Positions 1 through 9,506 of a stretch of DNA of 64,000 nucleotides are shown piece by piece. Each line of letters begins with the position of its first letter. Position 1 is the stretch's first letter. The notes under the pieces were generated by a model that saw only the letters and a program-made list of their open reading frames with translations, was not told the origin of the DNA and did not search any database. The translations under genes and the position numbers were made by a program. The stretch is taken from assembly GCA_938040735.1 (NCBI GenBank), contig CALHYE010000013.1:1-64000 (forward strand), written 5' to 3'. Origin of the DNA: an uncultured Bellilinea sp. Its GTDB lineage: Bacteria; Chloroflexota; Anaerolineae; Anaerolineales; Anaerolineaceae.

Positions 1-675
1 GGCAGCCCCCGCTGGGAAGTCTTCCAGAGCATCTCCCTCAACGGTGTCCAATCGCTGATCAGCGAATTGGAAAGTTCCGCAAAGACCGTCATTCTGGTAA
101 GCGTAGATGGAACGCCCAGGGGTGTCATCGGGGTCGCCGATCGAGTTAAGGAAGGCTCAAAAGAAGCCATTGAAGAATTTCACCGGCTTGGCTTGAAAGT
201 TACCCTGTTAACCGGCGATAACCGCCGCACCGCCGAAGCTATTGCCGCTCAGGTAGGTGTGGATGATGTCCGTGCCGAGATTTTACCAGACGGAAAAGCC
301 CAGCAGGTCAAAGAATTGCAAAGCCGGGGGGATGTTGTTGCCATGATTGGAGATGGTATTAATGACGCGCCTGCCTTGGCCCAGGCAGATGTTGGGATTG
401 CAATTGGCACAGGTACCGACATCGCCATGGCAGCCGCACCGATCACCCTGATTAGCGGAGACTTACGTGCAGCAGTGCGCGCCATTCGCCTTTCACGGCG
501 TACATTCAGAACCATAAAACAAAACCTTTTCTGGGCTTTCTTTTATAACACGATCCTCATACCCGCTGCAGCGGCCGGTTTCCTAAACCCGATGTTGGCT
601 GCCGCAGCCATGGCATTCAGCAGCGTGTTTGTAGTCAGCAACAGTTTACGGCTAAGAAGAGTGCGCCTCGATTAA
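1..675 (+). CDS. copA: Copper-translocating P1B-type ATPase, C-terminal part (5' end outside window)
   Basis: The frame is open from base 1, so this is the 3' end of a longer gene; a TTG at base 67 is not needed as a start. The visible part is the end of the ATP-hydrolysis (P) domain and the last two membrane helices of a heavy-metal pump. Seen: the TGDN segment and the [10 protein letters not shown] hinge that holds the Mg-binding aspartates, then a helix with the YN pair (FYNT) and a final helix with the M-A-F-S-S motif. In P1B ATPases this YN plus MxxSS combination marks Cu(+) exporters, which is why I choose CopA over Zn/Cd pumps. The Cys-Pro-Cys helix and phosphorylation site would lie upstream of the window. 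It is followed by a strong terminator. Confidence 0.9.
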   Translation, partial: GSPRWEVFQSISLNGVQSLISELESSAKTVILVSVDGTPRGVIGVADRVKEGSKEAIEEFHRLGLKVTLLTGDNRRTAEAIAAQVGVDDVRAEILPDGKAQQVKELQSRGDVVAMIGDGINDAPALAQADVGIAIGTGTDIAMAAAPITLISGDLRAAVRAIRLSRRTFRTIKQNLFWAFFYNTILIPAAAAGFLNPMLAAAAMAFSSVFVVSNSLRLRRVRLD

Positions 676-701
676 ACAGCCTCAGGGTTGCTTCGCTTTC
701 C

Positions 702-748
702 AAATGCACAGAAATTCCGGCTCCTGCTCGAATCTGTGCATTTTTTTT
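702..748 (+). terminator. Rho-independent terminator after copA
   Basis: An 11-bp perfect stem (AAATGCACAGA / TCTGTGCATTT) encloses a 20-nt loop and runs into eight T residues. It separates the copper pump from the pentose-phosphate operon. Confidence 0.82.
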
Positions 749-852
749 GTATTCAATTCAAAACCTAAACTTTCTCCGCGATAAAATGGTAGAATTTCAC
801 ATCAGTCATTATTTCAGTAATTCTCCAATTTTTAATACGGAAGGGATTTCTC

Positions 853-2874
853 ATGATCAAGCTCACTCCAGATTTCGAAGAAAAAGCCATTAATACGATT
901 CGTTTCCTGTCTGCAGATGGTGTCCAGAAAGCCAATTCCGGCCACCCCGGCTTGCCCATGGGAGCAGCGGTTCTGGCATATGTCGTTTGGACCCGTTTTC
1001 TCAAACATCACCCGGCTAATCCTGCCTGGGCGGATCGTGACCGATTCATTCTCTCCGGCGGTCACGGTTCGATGTTGCTCTACTCTTTATTGCACCTCAC
1101 CGGTTATGACTTGCCTTTGGATGAACTCAAAAGTTTTCGTCAGTGGGGCAGCCGAACCCCCGGCCATCCCGAATACGGCTTGACCCCCGGGGTTGAAACC
1201 ACCACCGGGCCGTTGGGTCAAGGCTTTGCCAACGGCGTTGGCATGGCGATTGCCGAAGCCCATCTGGCAGCCGAATTTAACCGGCCCGGCTTTGAAATCA
1301 TTAATCATTACGTCTATGCCATTGTCACCGATGGCGATCTGATGGAAGGAGTTGCTTCAGAAGCCGCCTCGCTGGCCGGCCACCTGCGGCTGGGCAAATT
1401 GATCTACCTTTATGATGACAACCGCATCTCCATTGACGGTTCGACCGACCTGGCTTTCACCGAAGACCGCGCCAAACGATTTGAAGCCTACGGCTGGCAC
1501 GTCCTCCGCAATGTGGATGGTCTTTCAATCCGTGCTGTAGAGGCTGCCATTCGCAAAGCCCGTAAAGACCCTCGCCCATCTTTGATTCTTTGCCGCACTC
1601 ACATCGGCTACGGTTTGCCCACCCGTCAGGATACTGCCAAAGCCCACGGCGAACCACCCGGCGAAGAAGAACTGCGCGGCGCCAAACAAAAACTGGGCTG
1701 GCCGCTTGAACCGAATTTCTACATTCCAGAGGATGTGCTTCAATTCTTCCGCTCAGCGCTTCGGAGCGGTCAGCGCGCCGAGCGCAAGTGGCAGCGCCTT
1801 TTCAAAGCCTATCAACAGGCTCACCCCGATCTGGCGGCTGAATTGAAACGCCGGCTGGCTGGGGAACTTCCCGATAACTGGGATCAGAACCTGCCCGAAT
1901 TTTCCGCCGACCCAAAGGGGATTGCCACCCGGGCCGCCTCCGGTAAAGTCATCAACGCTTTAGCCGACCGTCTGCCCGAATTGATCGGCGGCTCGGCTGA
2001 CCTGACCCCCTCCAATAACACCTGGATCGCCAACAGTCCATCGTTTCAGGCTGATAACCGTCTGGGACGCAACTTTCACTTTGGGGTTCGCGAACATGGG
2101 ATGGGAGCGATTGTCAATGGGATGACCCTGCACGGCGGGGTAATCCCCTACTGCGGCACATTTCTGGTCTTTTCGGATTATATGCGGCCGGCTGTGCGTC
2201 TCTCTGCTCTGTCGCACATTCCCTCCATTTGGGTTTACACCCATGACAGCATCGGCCTGGGTGAAGACGGCCCAACTCATCAACCGATTGAACATCTGGC
2301 TGCCCTGCGCGCCATTCCCAATCTGGTGGTAATCCGTCCGGCAGATGCCAATGAAGTCCGTGAAGCCTGGATTGCGGCCATCCGAAATCGCCGTCAGCCA
2401 ACCGCCTTTGCCCTGACTCGTCAGGCTGTACCGGTTTTTGACCGCACAACCTTTTCCCCCGCCAGCGGATTACATCGCGGGGCGTATGTATTGGCCGATC
2501 TTGGCGGAGCCAAGCCCCAAATTATCCTCATGGCTTCCGGCTCTGAGGTTAGTTTGATTGTTGAGGCCGGTTACAGTCTGGCTGCTGAAGGTTACAATGT
2601 GCGCCTGGTGTCTTTCCCATCCTGGGAATTGTTTGAGCAGCAAGACCAGTCCTATCGAGATGAAGTCCTACCCCCATCCATCAGACGCCGGCTGGCCGTT
2701 GAAGCCGGCGTGGCGCAGGGCTGGCATCGTTATGTCGGCGATCAGGGACGCATCATCAGCATCGAGCGTTTCGGCGCATCCGCTCCTTACAAAAAGATAT
2801 ATGAAGAGTTTGGGTTGACCGCCGCCAACATTTTGAAGGAAGCCCGCAACTTGCTCGGTATCAGCAATCCATAG
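853..2874 (+). CDS. tkt: Transketolase
   Basis: Thiamine-diphosphate enzyme of the non-oxidative pentose phosphate pathway; moves two-carbon ketol units between sugar phosphates in the cytoplasm. At 673 residues it has the full family length. Seen: substrate/cofactor histidines at H31 (SGHPG), H71 (GGHGSM) and H105 (GHPE), the GPLGQG segment near 119-124, the ThDP/metal motif starting GDL at 161 and ending at N190 (DDNRISIDG), and the catalytic glutamate E414 in [11 protein letters not shown] of the pyrimidine domain. The start has a purine-rich GGAAGGG site about 8 bases upstream. It is first in an operon with rpiB (14-base gap) and tal-pgi, so interconversion of pentose and hexose phosphates is encoded together. 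Confidence 0.96.
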   Translation: MIKLTPDFEEKAINTIRFLSADGVQKANSGHPGLPMGAAVLAYVVWTRFLKHHPANPAWADRDRFILSGGHGSMLLYSLLHLTGYDLPLDELKSFRQWGSRTPGHPEYGLTPGVETTTGPLGQGFANGVGMAIAEAHLAAEFNRPGFEIINHYVYAIVTDGDLMEGVASEAASLAGHLRLGKLIYLYDDNRISIDGSTDLAFTEDRAKRFEAYGWHVLRNVDGLSIRAVEAAIRKARKDPRPSLILCRTHIGYGLPTRQDTAKAHGEPPGEEELRGAKQKLGWPLEPNFYIPEDVLQFFRSALRSGQRAERKWQRLFKAYQQAHPDLAAELKRRLAGELPDNWDQNLPEFSADPKGIATRAASGKVINALADRLPELIGGSADLTPSNNTWIANSPSFQADNRLGRNFHFGVREHGMGAIVNGMTLHGGVIPYCGTFLVFSDYMRPAVRLSALSHIPSIWVYTHDSIGLGEDGPTHQPIEHLAALRAIPNLVVIRPADANEVREAWIAAIRNRRQPTAFALTRQAVPVFDRTTFSPASGLHRGAYVLADLGGAKPQIILMASGSEVSLIVEAGYSLAAEGYNVRLVSFPSWELFEQQDQSYRDEVLPPSIRRRLAVEAGVAQGWHRYVGDQGRIISIERFGASAPYKKIYEEFGLTAANILKEARNLLGISNP

Positions 2875-2888
2875 GAGGAAGAATCATC

Positions 2889-3335
2889 ATGCGTGTGGCA
2901 ATTTCTTGCGATCATGCGGGTTTTTTGTTGAAAGATGAAATCCTCGCTGCCGTGCGCGCTTCCGGAAACGAAGCGCTTGACCTCGGCACCAACTCCACCG
3001 AAGCCGTAGATTACCCCGACTTCACTCGCAAAGCCTGCCAGGCGGTACTGAGTGGCGAAGCTCAGCGTGCTATTGTCATTTGCGGGTCGGGTGTTGGCGC
3101 GAGCATTGCTGCCAATAAGTTCAAGGGCATTTACGCCGGTTTGTGCCATGACACCTATTCTGCCCATCAGGGAGTAGAACACGACAACATGAATGTTCTT
3201 TGTCTGGGATCCCGAATCATCGGCGCTGAATTGGCAAAAGAAATTGTGCGCGCCTTCTTATCGGCCTCGTTCAGCGGTGAAGAACGTCATGTCCGCCGTT
3301 TTGGAAAAGTTCAAACCATCGAAAGAGAAAATTGA
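2889..3335 (+). CDS. rpiB: Ribose-5-phosphate isomerase B
   Basis: Interconverts ribulose-5-phosphate and ribose-5-phosphate. At 148 residues it matches the RpiB/LacAB family, not RpiA. Seen: the N-terminal CDHAG motif (D8, H9) that binds the phosphate and opens the ring, and the active-site cysteine C65 within ICGSGVGASIAANK. An AGGAGGAAG ribosome site precedes the ATG by 8 bases. It sits between transketolase and the tal-pgi fusion in one transcription unit. A related activity, allose-6-phosphate isomerase, shares the fold, but the neighbours argue for ribose-5-phosphate. Confidence 0.95.
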   Translation: MRVAISCDHAGFLLKDEILAAVRASGNEALDLGTNSTEAVDYPDFTRKACQAVLSGEAQRAIVICGSGVGASIAANKFKGIYAGLCHDTYSAHQGVEHDNMNVLCLGSRIIGAELAKEIVRAFLSASFSGEERHVRRFGKVQTIEREN

Positions 3336-3346
3336 AAGGCTAGCCT

Positions 3347-6127
3347 ATGAACCGCATCCATCAACTTCATCAACTGGGTCAATCCTTATGGTATGACAAC
3401 ATCCAACGCTCTTTACTGGAAAACGGCAAACTGGCTCAATTAATAGAGCAGGGGCTTATTCGAGGGGTCACATCGAATCCGACCATTTTTCACAATGCCA
3501 TCGCCCGATCAAACGATTACGATGCCGCCCTCAAACCGATGGCATGGTCGGGTTGGAGTTCTGAGCAGATATTTACCCAACTGGCTATCGAAGACATTCA
3601 GGCCGCTGCCGATTTGTTTCGAGCGCTATACGAAGAAACCAATGCCGCAGATGGCTATGTGAGCTTGGAGGTCAATCCTTTATTAGCCAACGACACGGAT
3701 GGCACCATTGCCGAAGCTCAGCGTCTTTGGTCATTGGTCAACCGTCCCAATCTGATGATCAAAATCCCTGCAACTCCGGCAGGTATTCCCGCCATTCGCA
3801 AGACCATTGCTGCCGGCATCAATGTCAATGTGACTCTCATCTTTTCTCTCGTCCGCTATGCCGAAGTCATGGATGCCTACCTTTCAGGTTTGGAAGACCG
3901 TTTGGCGCAAGGGTTACCGATTGACCGGATCGCATCCGTGGCTTCCTTCTTTGTTTCACGGGTGGATACAAAAGTAGATCATCGCTTGAATGAAATTATC
4001 CAGAAAGAAGAAAGTAACGCCCGTCTTGCCCAAACCCTGCTTGGTAAAGCCGCCATCGCCAATGCTCGTTTGGCTTATTCTCTTTACCTTCAAAAATTCG
4101 CCGAAGAGCGTTTTGTCGCTTTGCGGCAAAAAGGCGCCCGCACCCAACGTCCCCTGTGGGCATCCACCAGCACCAAAAATCCGGCTTATCGAGATGTGAT
4201 TTATGTTGAAGAGCTGATCGGGCCGGATACAGTCAATACAGTTCCGCCCCAAACCCTGGAAGCCTTTCTCGATCATGGTGAATCACAGGTCAAGTTGGGC
4301 ATGGATGTCGAAGCGGAAACGAAGGTCATTCAGCAGCTGGAAGAGTTGGGCATCTCCATGGAACAGGTCACCCACGAATTGGAAATCGAGGGTGTCCAGG
4401 CCTTTGCGGATGCCTTTACGGCTTTACAAAAAGCCATTGAGCAGCGCCGACAGGCCGCTTTGGAAGAACTTGGTTCGCTCCGCAACTCAATCCCCGCGGC
4501 GGTGCAACGACAGGAACAGGATCAAGTGGTTCGGCGCATTTTTGAGGCTGACCCCACCCTGTGGACGGATGATCCCCAAGGGCAGGCCGAAATTCGTCAG
4601 CGCTTGGGATGGCTGCGGTCGCCACAAAACAGCCGCAGTTTAATTCAAGAGTATCAACAATTGGCGCAATCCTGCCGAAAGGATGGCTTGACTCATGCGC
4701 TCCTGCTCGGCATGGGCGGTTCCTCTCTCGCCCCCGAGGTTTTACGCCTGACCTTCGGGGTTGGGAAGATCGGCGATCAAAGTGCGCTGGACTTGGCCAT
4801 TCTGGATTCGACCGATCCCGAACAAGTTCTGGCAGCCGCCAATCGCGCGCGGATTGAAAATACACTCTTTATCGTGTCCAGCAAATCCGGCACCACCAAT
4901 GAAGTCAATGCCTTTTTTGAATTTTTCTGGCAGCAAGCCCAAACCGCACTGGGCGATAACGCGCCCGTCCATTTTGTCGCAATTACCGACCCTGGCACTC
5001 CGCTGGAGAAATTAGCGCGCGAGAACGGTTTTCGCGCCATCCTGGCCGGGGACCCGCAGGTCGGCGGGCGATATTCAGCCCTGACCCCGTTTGGATTGTT
5101 CCCGGCAGCCCTGTTGGGCATGAATCTCGAGACCCTGCTCCAGCGTGCCGAGCGGATGATGGCACAATCCTTGCCGGCTTTACCCACTGCACGCAATCCC
5201 GGCTTGGTGCTGGGGACAATTTTGGGGGAAGCAGCCCTTGACGGCCGCGATAAGTTAACCATTCTTGCCGACCCGCCATATGAATCGTTCGGTTCATGGC
5301 TGGAGCAATTAATCGCCGAATCCACCGGCAAAGAGGGCAAAGGCATCATCCCCATTGACCTTGAACCACCGCTACCGGCTGAACACTACGGCGAAGACCG
5401 CCTGTTTGTTTATTTCCGTTCTAATGGACTTGGGGACGAACGGGCAAATGCTCTGCGGCAGGCGGGTCATCCGGTGCTGGTCTTCGATTTGAAGGATGCT
5501 TATGATCTGGGGGCAGAATTTTACCGTTGGGAAATGGCAACAGCCGTAGCCAGCGCAATATTAGGCATCAACGGGTTTGACCAGCCAGATGTCCAGGATA
5601 ACAAAGACCGCACCGCCCGAAAAATCGCGGAGTACCGGCGCACGGGAATCTTAGATGAAGGTCAACCTCAATGGGAAAATGAGCAGGGAAAAGTTTACGG
5701 CATTCAAATGGAAGGGCTGAACAACGCTTCAAACCTGCGGGAAATCATCCGACGGTTCCTCCGGCAAGCGCGCAAAGAGGATTACATTGCCATTAATGCG
5801 TACCTCCCGCGCAATCCCCAAACCATGGAGGCGCTCCAAAAACTTCGTCAAGCCGTGCTTGAAAAGACCGGCTGCGCCACAACGCTTGGGTTTGGCCCAC
5901 GTTTCCTGCACTCCACCGGGCAATTGCATAAAGGCGGCCCCGATCGCGCCATCTTCCTGCAAATCACGCGCGAAGCGGCTCAGGACCTGGATATTCCAGG
6001 ACTGGGAATCACCTTTGGCGTCCTTGAACGCGCTCAAGCCCTCGGAGACCTGGAAGCCCTGCTGGCCAGGCAACGCCGAGTCATCCGCGTCCATCTGACC
6101 CAAAGCGGAGTCGAAGACTTAATTTGA
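3347..6127 (+). CDS. tal-pgi: Bifunctional transaldolase / glucose-6-phosphate isomerase
   Basis: A 926-residue fusion of two sugar-phosphate enzymes. Residues 1 to about 365 are a transaldolase: GVTSNPTIF (40-48), NATD-like segments and the Schiff-base lysine K139 in LMIKIPATPAG. Residues from about 380 to the end are phosphoglucose isomerase: LGMGGSSLAPEV, the phosphate-binding SSKSGTTNE loop, and GGRYSALTPFG. Transaldolase makes fructose-6-phosphate, the substrate of the isomerase, so the fusion couples the exit of the pentose phosphate pathway to glucose-6-phosphate. Such fusions are known in several bacterial phyla. Third gene of the tkt-rpiB operon, 11 bases after rpiB. Its last 9 bases overlap the end of the converging minus-strand gene. 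Confidence 0.95.
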   Translation: MNRIHQLHQLGQSLWYDNIQRSLLENGKLAQLIEQGLIRGVTSNPTIFHNAIARSNDYDAALKPMAWSGWSSEQIFTQLAIEDIQAAADLFRALYEETNAADGYVSLEVNPLLANDTDGTIAEAQRLWSLVNRPNLMIKIPATPAGIPAIRKTIAAGINVNVTLIFSLVRYAEVMDAYLSGLEDRLAQGLPIDRIASVASFFVSRVDTKVDHRLNEIIQKEESNARLAQTLLGKAAIANARLAYSLYLQKFAEERFVALRQKGARTQRPLWASTSTKNPAYRDVIYVEELIGPDTVNTVPPQTLEAFLDHGESQVKLGMDVEAETKVIQQLEELGISMEQVTHELEIEGVQAFADAFTALQKAIEQRRQAALEELGSLRNSIPAAVQRQEQDQVVRRIFEADPTLWTDDPQGQAEIRQRLGWLRSPQNSRSLIQEYQQLAQSCRKDGLTHALLLGMGGSSLAPEVLRLTFGVGKIGDQSALDLAILDSTDPEQVLAAANRARIENTLFIVSSKSGTTNEVNAFFEFFWQQAQTALGDNAPVHFVAITDPGTPLEKLARENGFRAILAGDPQVGGRYSALTPFGLFPAALLGMNLETLLQRAERMMAQSLPALPTARNPGLVLGTILGEAALDGRDKLTILADPPYESFGSWLEQLIAESTGKEGKGIIPIDLEPPLPAEHYGEDRLFVYFRSNGLGDERANALRQAGHPVLVFDLKDAYDLGAEFYRWEMATAVASAILGINGFDQPDVQDNKDRTARKIAEYRRTGILDEGQPQWENEQGKVYGIQMEGLNNASNLREIIRRFLRQARKEDYIAINAYLPRNPQTMEALQKLRQAVLEKTGCATTLGFGPRFLHSTGQLHKGGPDRAIFLQITREAAQDLDIPGLGITFGVLERAQALGDLEALLARQRRVIRVHLTQSGVEDLI

Positions 6128-7126
6128 GCGCCGACGCCGGCTGATTCGAGCCAGTACCAGCAAAATGATCAAACCTGCTGGCAGCCAGGGGCGTTCCAGC
6201 GCCCATAATCCGGCTGCCAGCAGGTTTCTGATTTGGTGGACAAGGATGTATTTTCTCCGCTCAATCCGAACAGACTTCTGCCAGTCAAAATCCAGCAGCC
6301 GCTCCAAAAAACCTTGTTGAACGCAACCCTCCAGACTGAATACGGAAACCTCCGGCTTCAGCAATCCACCTATCAACAAATCGCGGCTGAATTCCTGCCA
6401 ATCCAATGGGCGGGTATCCGCCACTCCCTCTAAATCCACGCCGCCGCCCGTGCTTCCAATCGCAATATACTGAGCATCTTTGCCATAACTTAGCAGGAGT
6501 GCATCTCCCCATGGCCGGCTAAAACTGGAATACAACATCAAAATCTCTCGATCCACCCCAAGGTCTAAAATCCCTAGCCAACGCTGCAAAACCGATGAGC
6601 GGGTTCTCCGCTCTTCCAAAACAGGCGGCAATTGGTAGGCTTCTACCTCGTAGCCATCTGCGTGAATTTGTTCAATCAGCCGTTCGTACATCCTTCGGGC
6701 GCTGGGGAGTTGTTTCTTTCGACGCTTGATCGTGGAAAAAAAGAACCTAAAAAAGGGCAACACCCCTTCCTTCAGGGCAGTAATCAATCGGAAATCCGGT
6801 TCAATGTCCAGCCCAATTCTCTCCCACTTCAAACTTTCTTGTTCACTCCAATCCTTAAAGTCGTTATAACGTTGCACCGCCAGGGGAGCGTTATCCAGAT
6901 TGAACCAGTAACCGTCCTGTTCAGGCAATAACAGCCACGCGGTTACCGGTATGCCGGCCTCATTCATCTGACGGACAACCTGCGCCCTCTCAGCCGAAAA
7001 ATCCCGGATTGCCAGCGCAACCCCTGCCCCTAATTTTTGCAAAACGTTCACAACCTCACCGGTTCGAAAGAGGCTCTCTAATTGGGGAGCGTCCAACTCA
7101 CAAAAAAAGGTCAAGCGCGGCGGCAT
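6119..7126 (-). CDS. Unknown protein, possible barrel enzyme with C-terminal membrane anchor
   Basis: A 335-residue protein I do not recognise. The N-terminal 280 residues look like a beta/alpha barrel: repeated hydrophobic strands, a TAWLLLPEQDGYWFN stretch near 62-76, and WERIGLDIEPDFR near 100-112. An acidic GLDIEP-type motif on a strand end recalls catalytic acids of some glycoside hydrolases, but this is only a resemblance. A basic helix-rich stretch near 125-150 follows. The last 35 residues form one or two hydrophobic helices ending in RRRRSN, typical of a membrane anchor. GGAG lies 7 to 10 bases before the ATG. It starts 17 bases after the fructokinase gene and is probably co-transcribed with it. 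Confidence 0.7.
   Translation of the reverse strand: MPPRLTFFCELDAPQLESLFRTGEVVNVLQKLGAGVALAIRDFSAERAQVVRQMNEAGIPVTAWLLLPEQDGYWFNLDNAPLAVQRYNDFKDWSEQESLKWERIGLDIEPDFRLITALKEGVLPFFRFFFSTIKRRKKQLPSARRMYERLIEQIHADGYEVEAYQLPPVLEERRTRSSVLQRWLGILDLGVDREILMLYSSFSRPWGDALLLSYGKDAQYIAIGSTGGGVDLEGVADTRPLDWQEFSRDLLIGGLLKPEVSVFSLEGCVQQGFLERLLDFDWQKSVRIERRKYILVHQIRNLLAAGLWALERPWLPAGLIILLVLARISRRRRSN
6171..6227 (+). terminator. Large hairpin inside the converging gene, possible tal-pgi terminator
   Basis: A perfect 16-bp inverted repeat (AAACCTGCTGGCAGCC and its complement) encloses a second 5-bp GC hairpin. It lies 44 bases after the tal-pgi stop, within the 3' coding end of the minus-strand gene. There is no T-run after it, so it may act as an RNA-stabilising 3' end or a weak terminator rather than a classical one. 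Confidence 0.45.
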
Positions 7127-7143
7127 GGGTTTTCTCCAAAATA

Positions 7144-8043
7144 TCAGCCCTCTATACGCAATTTTGCCAGCGCGATGGCGCCCATCACTCCGGCGCGGTT
7201 TCCGAGCGCTGGGGGGACGATGTATTCTTCAATTTTTTCCAAAATTTGCGAAGCAAAGATATACCGGTTGAGATATTGCTGGACTTTGACCCGAATCATG
7301 GGGAAAAGATGACTTTGCTGCATCACCCCTCCCCCCAGGATGATCCGTTGAGGTGAAACCACACAAATAAAATCATTCAGCGCCAGGGCGATATACTCAG
7401 CCTCCAGTTCCCAAATGGGATGATAGGCGGGAACGCTCTCAGCCGGCTTACCCAACCGGGCTTGCAACGCCGGTCCGCTGGCAAGTCCCTCAAAGCAATC
7501 GCCGTGGAAAGGGCAAATCCCCACAAACGGGTCTGCTTTTTGATCGTGCAGTAGGCGAATATGCCCCATTTCAGGGTGAACCAATCCGTGATGCGGCATT
7601 CCGTTGATGATTAATCCCCCCCCAATCCCAGTGCCGATTGTGATGTACATATAATCCTTCAGACCTTTGGCAGCTCCCCAAGTCCCTTCTCCTAGGGCCG
7701 CCGCATTGACATCTGTATCCAGAAAGACTGGCACCCCAGTTCCATCTTGCAAGGTTTGAATAATGGGTGTAAAAGACCAGCCCGCTTTGGGAGTTGTGGT
7801 TATTTTTCCGTAATTTGGCGAAGCAGGATTGAGATCCAGCGGCCCAAACGAGCCAATGCCAATTCCCGCCAGCCGGGCATGATTCTTAACCATATACTGA
7901 CGGAAAAACTCGACAGTTTTCGCCAGAGTTTCCTTCGGTTCAGTCGTCGGAAAACGCACCTCAGCGCGGATATCCTCTGGCGATGTTCCGATTGCACAAA
8001 CAAACTTAGTTCCACCGGCTTCAACACCACCATAGAGTTCCAT
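7144..8043 (-). CDS. Fructokinase, ROK family
   Basis: ATP-dependent sugar kinase; the fructokinase branch of ROK proteins forms fructose-6-phosphate. Seen: EAGGTKFVCA phosphate loop (8-17), GSFGPLD (64-70), catalytic aspartate D111 in DTDVNAAALGEG, TIGTGIGGG (135-143), HPEMGH (156-161) followed by the zinc site C177-x2-H180-x2-C183 and EGLASGPA (185-192). The spacing CPFHGDC and the YGGVEAGGTKF start are typical of the GmuE/ScrK group rather than glucokinases. AGGAGG stands 6 bases before the ATG. It heads a two-gene minus-strand unit with the unknown anchored protein, and its product enters the neighbouring tal-pgi pathway. Confidence 0.88.
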   Translation of the reverse strand: MELYGGVEAGGTKFVCAIGTSPEDIRAEVRFPTTEPKETLAKTVEFFRQYMVKNHARLAGIGIGSFGPLDLNPASPNYGKITTTPKAGWSFTPIIQTLQDGTGVPVFLDTDVNAAALGEGTWGAAKGLKDYMYITIGTGIGGGLIINGMPHHGLVHPEMGHIRLLHDQKADPFVGICPFHGDCFEGLASGPALQARLGKPAESVPAYHPIWELEAEYIALALNDFICVVSPQRIILGGGVMQQSHLFPMIRVKVQQYLNRYIFASQILEKIEEYIVPPALGNRAGVMGAIALAKLRIEG

Positions 8044-8140
8044 GACTGACCTCCTGATTTGTGATTTTTATTCTCTCTGGTTATGTTAATAATATCACAA
8101 ACCATCCCTCAATTTTTATCTCGAATGGCAACGAACAGGG

Positions 8141-8146
8141 TATAAT
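8141..8146 (+). promoter_or_regulatory. -10 box for the alpha-oxoamine synthase gene
   Basis: A consensus TATAAT without a convincing -35 element. It would give a leader of about 120 bases before the ATG at 8271. Confidence 0.5.
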
Positions 8147-8167
8147 CCAGACAAGATTTGCCAGACA

Positions 8168-8218
8168 TCTCTGGGCTTGGTGCTTATCCAGAGAATTCGG
8201 TTCGCTTGAATCAAGCGA
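8168..8218 (+). promoter_or_regulatory. Leader with a hairpin and a 17-bp palindrome
   Basis: The leader holds a 7-bp hairpin (TCTCTGG / CCAGAGA, 8168-8194) and, 7 bases later, an almost centre-to-end palindrome TCGCTTGAATCAAGCGA (8202-8218). The second is a plausible repressor site or RNA hairpin controlling the following gene. Confidence 0.4.
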
Positions 8219-8270
8219 TTGTTTTCATAGATAGATGCAATTATCCACAGAAAGAAGAGGTTTTTTTACC

Positions 8271-9449
8271 ATGGATATTTTCGAAAAATGCCGTGAATTT
8301 ACAGCAGCCAAAGAGGCAATTGCTCAGGGTTTTTATCCATACTTTATTCCTCTCGATGAAAACGAAGGCACTGAAGTTATTTACAACGGACACCGCCTGA
8401 TTATGTGCGGCTCAAATAATTATCTTGGCCTGACAACCGACCCGCGGGTTAAGGAGGCTGCCTGTGCTGCTCTGGAACGTTATGGCACCAGCTGCACGGG
8501 TTCGCGATTTCTCAACGGCACACTGGCGCTTCACGAACAGTTAGAACATGAACTGGCAGAGTGGGTCGGGAAAGAAGCCGCGCTGGTCTTTTCCACCGGT
8601 ATGCAGGCCAATCTTGGTGCTGTCAGCGCTCTGGTTGGACGGGGAGATTTTGTCATTCTCGACAAGGATGACCATGCCAGTATCGTGGACGGTGCTCGTC
8701 TTGGTTATGGCAAAATTGAACGCTTCCGCCATAATGATATCGAACATCTCGAACGCGTACTGCAATCCTTACCGGAAGCAGCCGGCAAATTGATCGTGGT
8801 GGATGGGCTCTTCAGCATGGAAGGGGATCTTGCGCCTTTGCCCGATTTGATTCCAGTCGCCAAAAAATTCGGCGCGCGCCTGATGGTAGATGATGCTCAT
8901 GCCATGGGTGTGTTAGGCGGTGGACGAGGGACAGCGGCTCATTTCGGAGTTGCCGAAGAGGTGGACTTAATCATGTCAACCTTCAGTAAATCCTTTGCCT
9001 CGCTGGGAGGTTTTGTGGCCGGCGATGAAGATGTTATCCACTACATCAAGCACCATGCCCGTTCTTTGATATTTAGCGCCAGTATTCCCGCCTCCAACGC
9101 CGTTGCCGCCTTAACCGCGCTCAAAATCATGCGTGAGGAACCGGAAAGAATTGCCCGGGTCAACGAGATTGGGGCAAGAATGCGCAAAGCCTACACGGAA
9201 CTGGGATTTAACATTGGCAATTCGGTAACGCCAATTGTACCCATCATCATTGGTGACGATGAAAAAACCTTCCTCACCTGGAAATTGCTCTTTGAAAATG
9301 GCGTTTTCGTCAATCCCGTCATCAGTCCTGCAGTTGCGCCGGGTCATCAATTACTGCGCACCAGTTACATGGCAACCCACACCGATGAACAATTGGAGCG
9401 GGTAATTGGGATCTTTGAAAAAGTCGGCAAGATGGTCGGTTTGATTTAA
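8271..9449 (+). CDS. PLP-dependent alpha-oxoamine synthase, serine palmitoyltransferase-like
   Basis: Fold-type I PLP enzyme that condenses an amino acid with an acyl thioester with loss of CO2. Members include serine palmitoyltransferase, 2-amino-3-ketobutyrate CoA ligase and BioF. Seen: GFYPYF and EGTEV near the N-terminus, GSNNYLGL (47-54), GSRFLNGT (77-84), H135 stacking on the cofactor, DDAHAMG (207-213) and the cofactor lysine K240 in [21 protein letters not shown] context is that of serine palmitoyltransferases; KBL and BioF usually carry TLGKA. Substrate remains unproven. I chose the ATG at 8271, 10 bases after AAGAAGAGG, over an upstream in-frame ATG at 8235. Monocistronic, with its own promoter and terminator. 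Confidence 0.8.
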   Translation: MDIFEKCREFTAAKEAIAQGFYPYFIPLDENEGTEVIYNGHRLIMCGSNNYLGLTTDPRVKEAACAALERYGTSCTGSRFLNGTLALHEQLEHELAEWVGKEAALVFSTGMQANLGAVSALVGRGDFVILDKDDHASIVDGARLGYGKIERFRHNDIEHLERVLQSLPEAAGKLIVVDGLFSMEGDLAPLPDLIPVAKKFGARLMVDDAHAMGVLGGGRGTAAHFGVAEEVDLIMSTFSKSFASLGGFVAGDEDVIHYIKHHARSLIFSASIPASNAVAALTALKIMREEPERIARVNEIGARMRKAYTELGFNIGNSVTPIVPIIIGDDEKTFLTWKLLFENGVFVNPVISPAVAPGHQLLRTSYMATHTDEQLERVIGIFEKVGKMVGLI

Positions 9450-9470
9450 TCGCTTCAACGGCGAAATGGT

Positions 9471-9506
9471 CAGGCGCAGATGGCTTCTCGGCGCTGCGCC
9501 TGTTTT
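9471..9506 (+). terminator. Terminator after the alpha-oxoamine synthase
   Basis: A 9-bp stem (CAGGCGCAG / CTGCGCCTG) with a 14-nt loop, followed by TTTTATTT. Its T-run touches the stop codon of the converging degV-family gene. Confidence 0.7.

Noticed and set aside
4777-5355. 192-residue minus-strand open frame within tal-pgi
   Set aside because: Antisense to a well-supported enzyme; no family motifs and no ribosome site.
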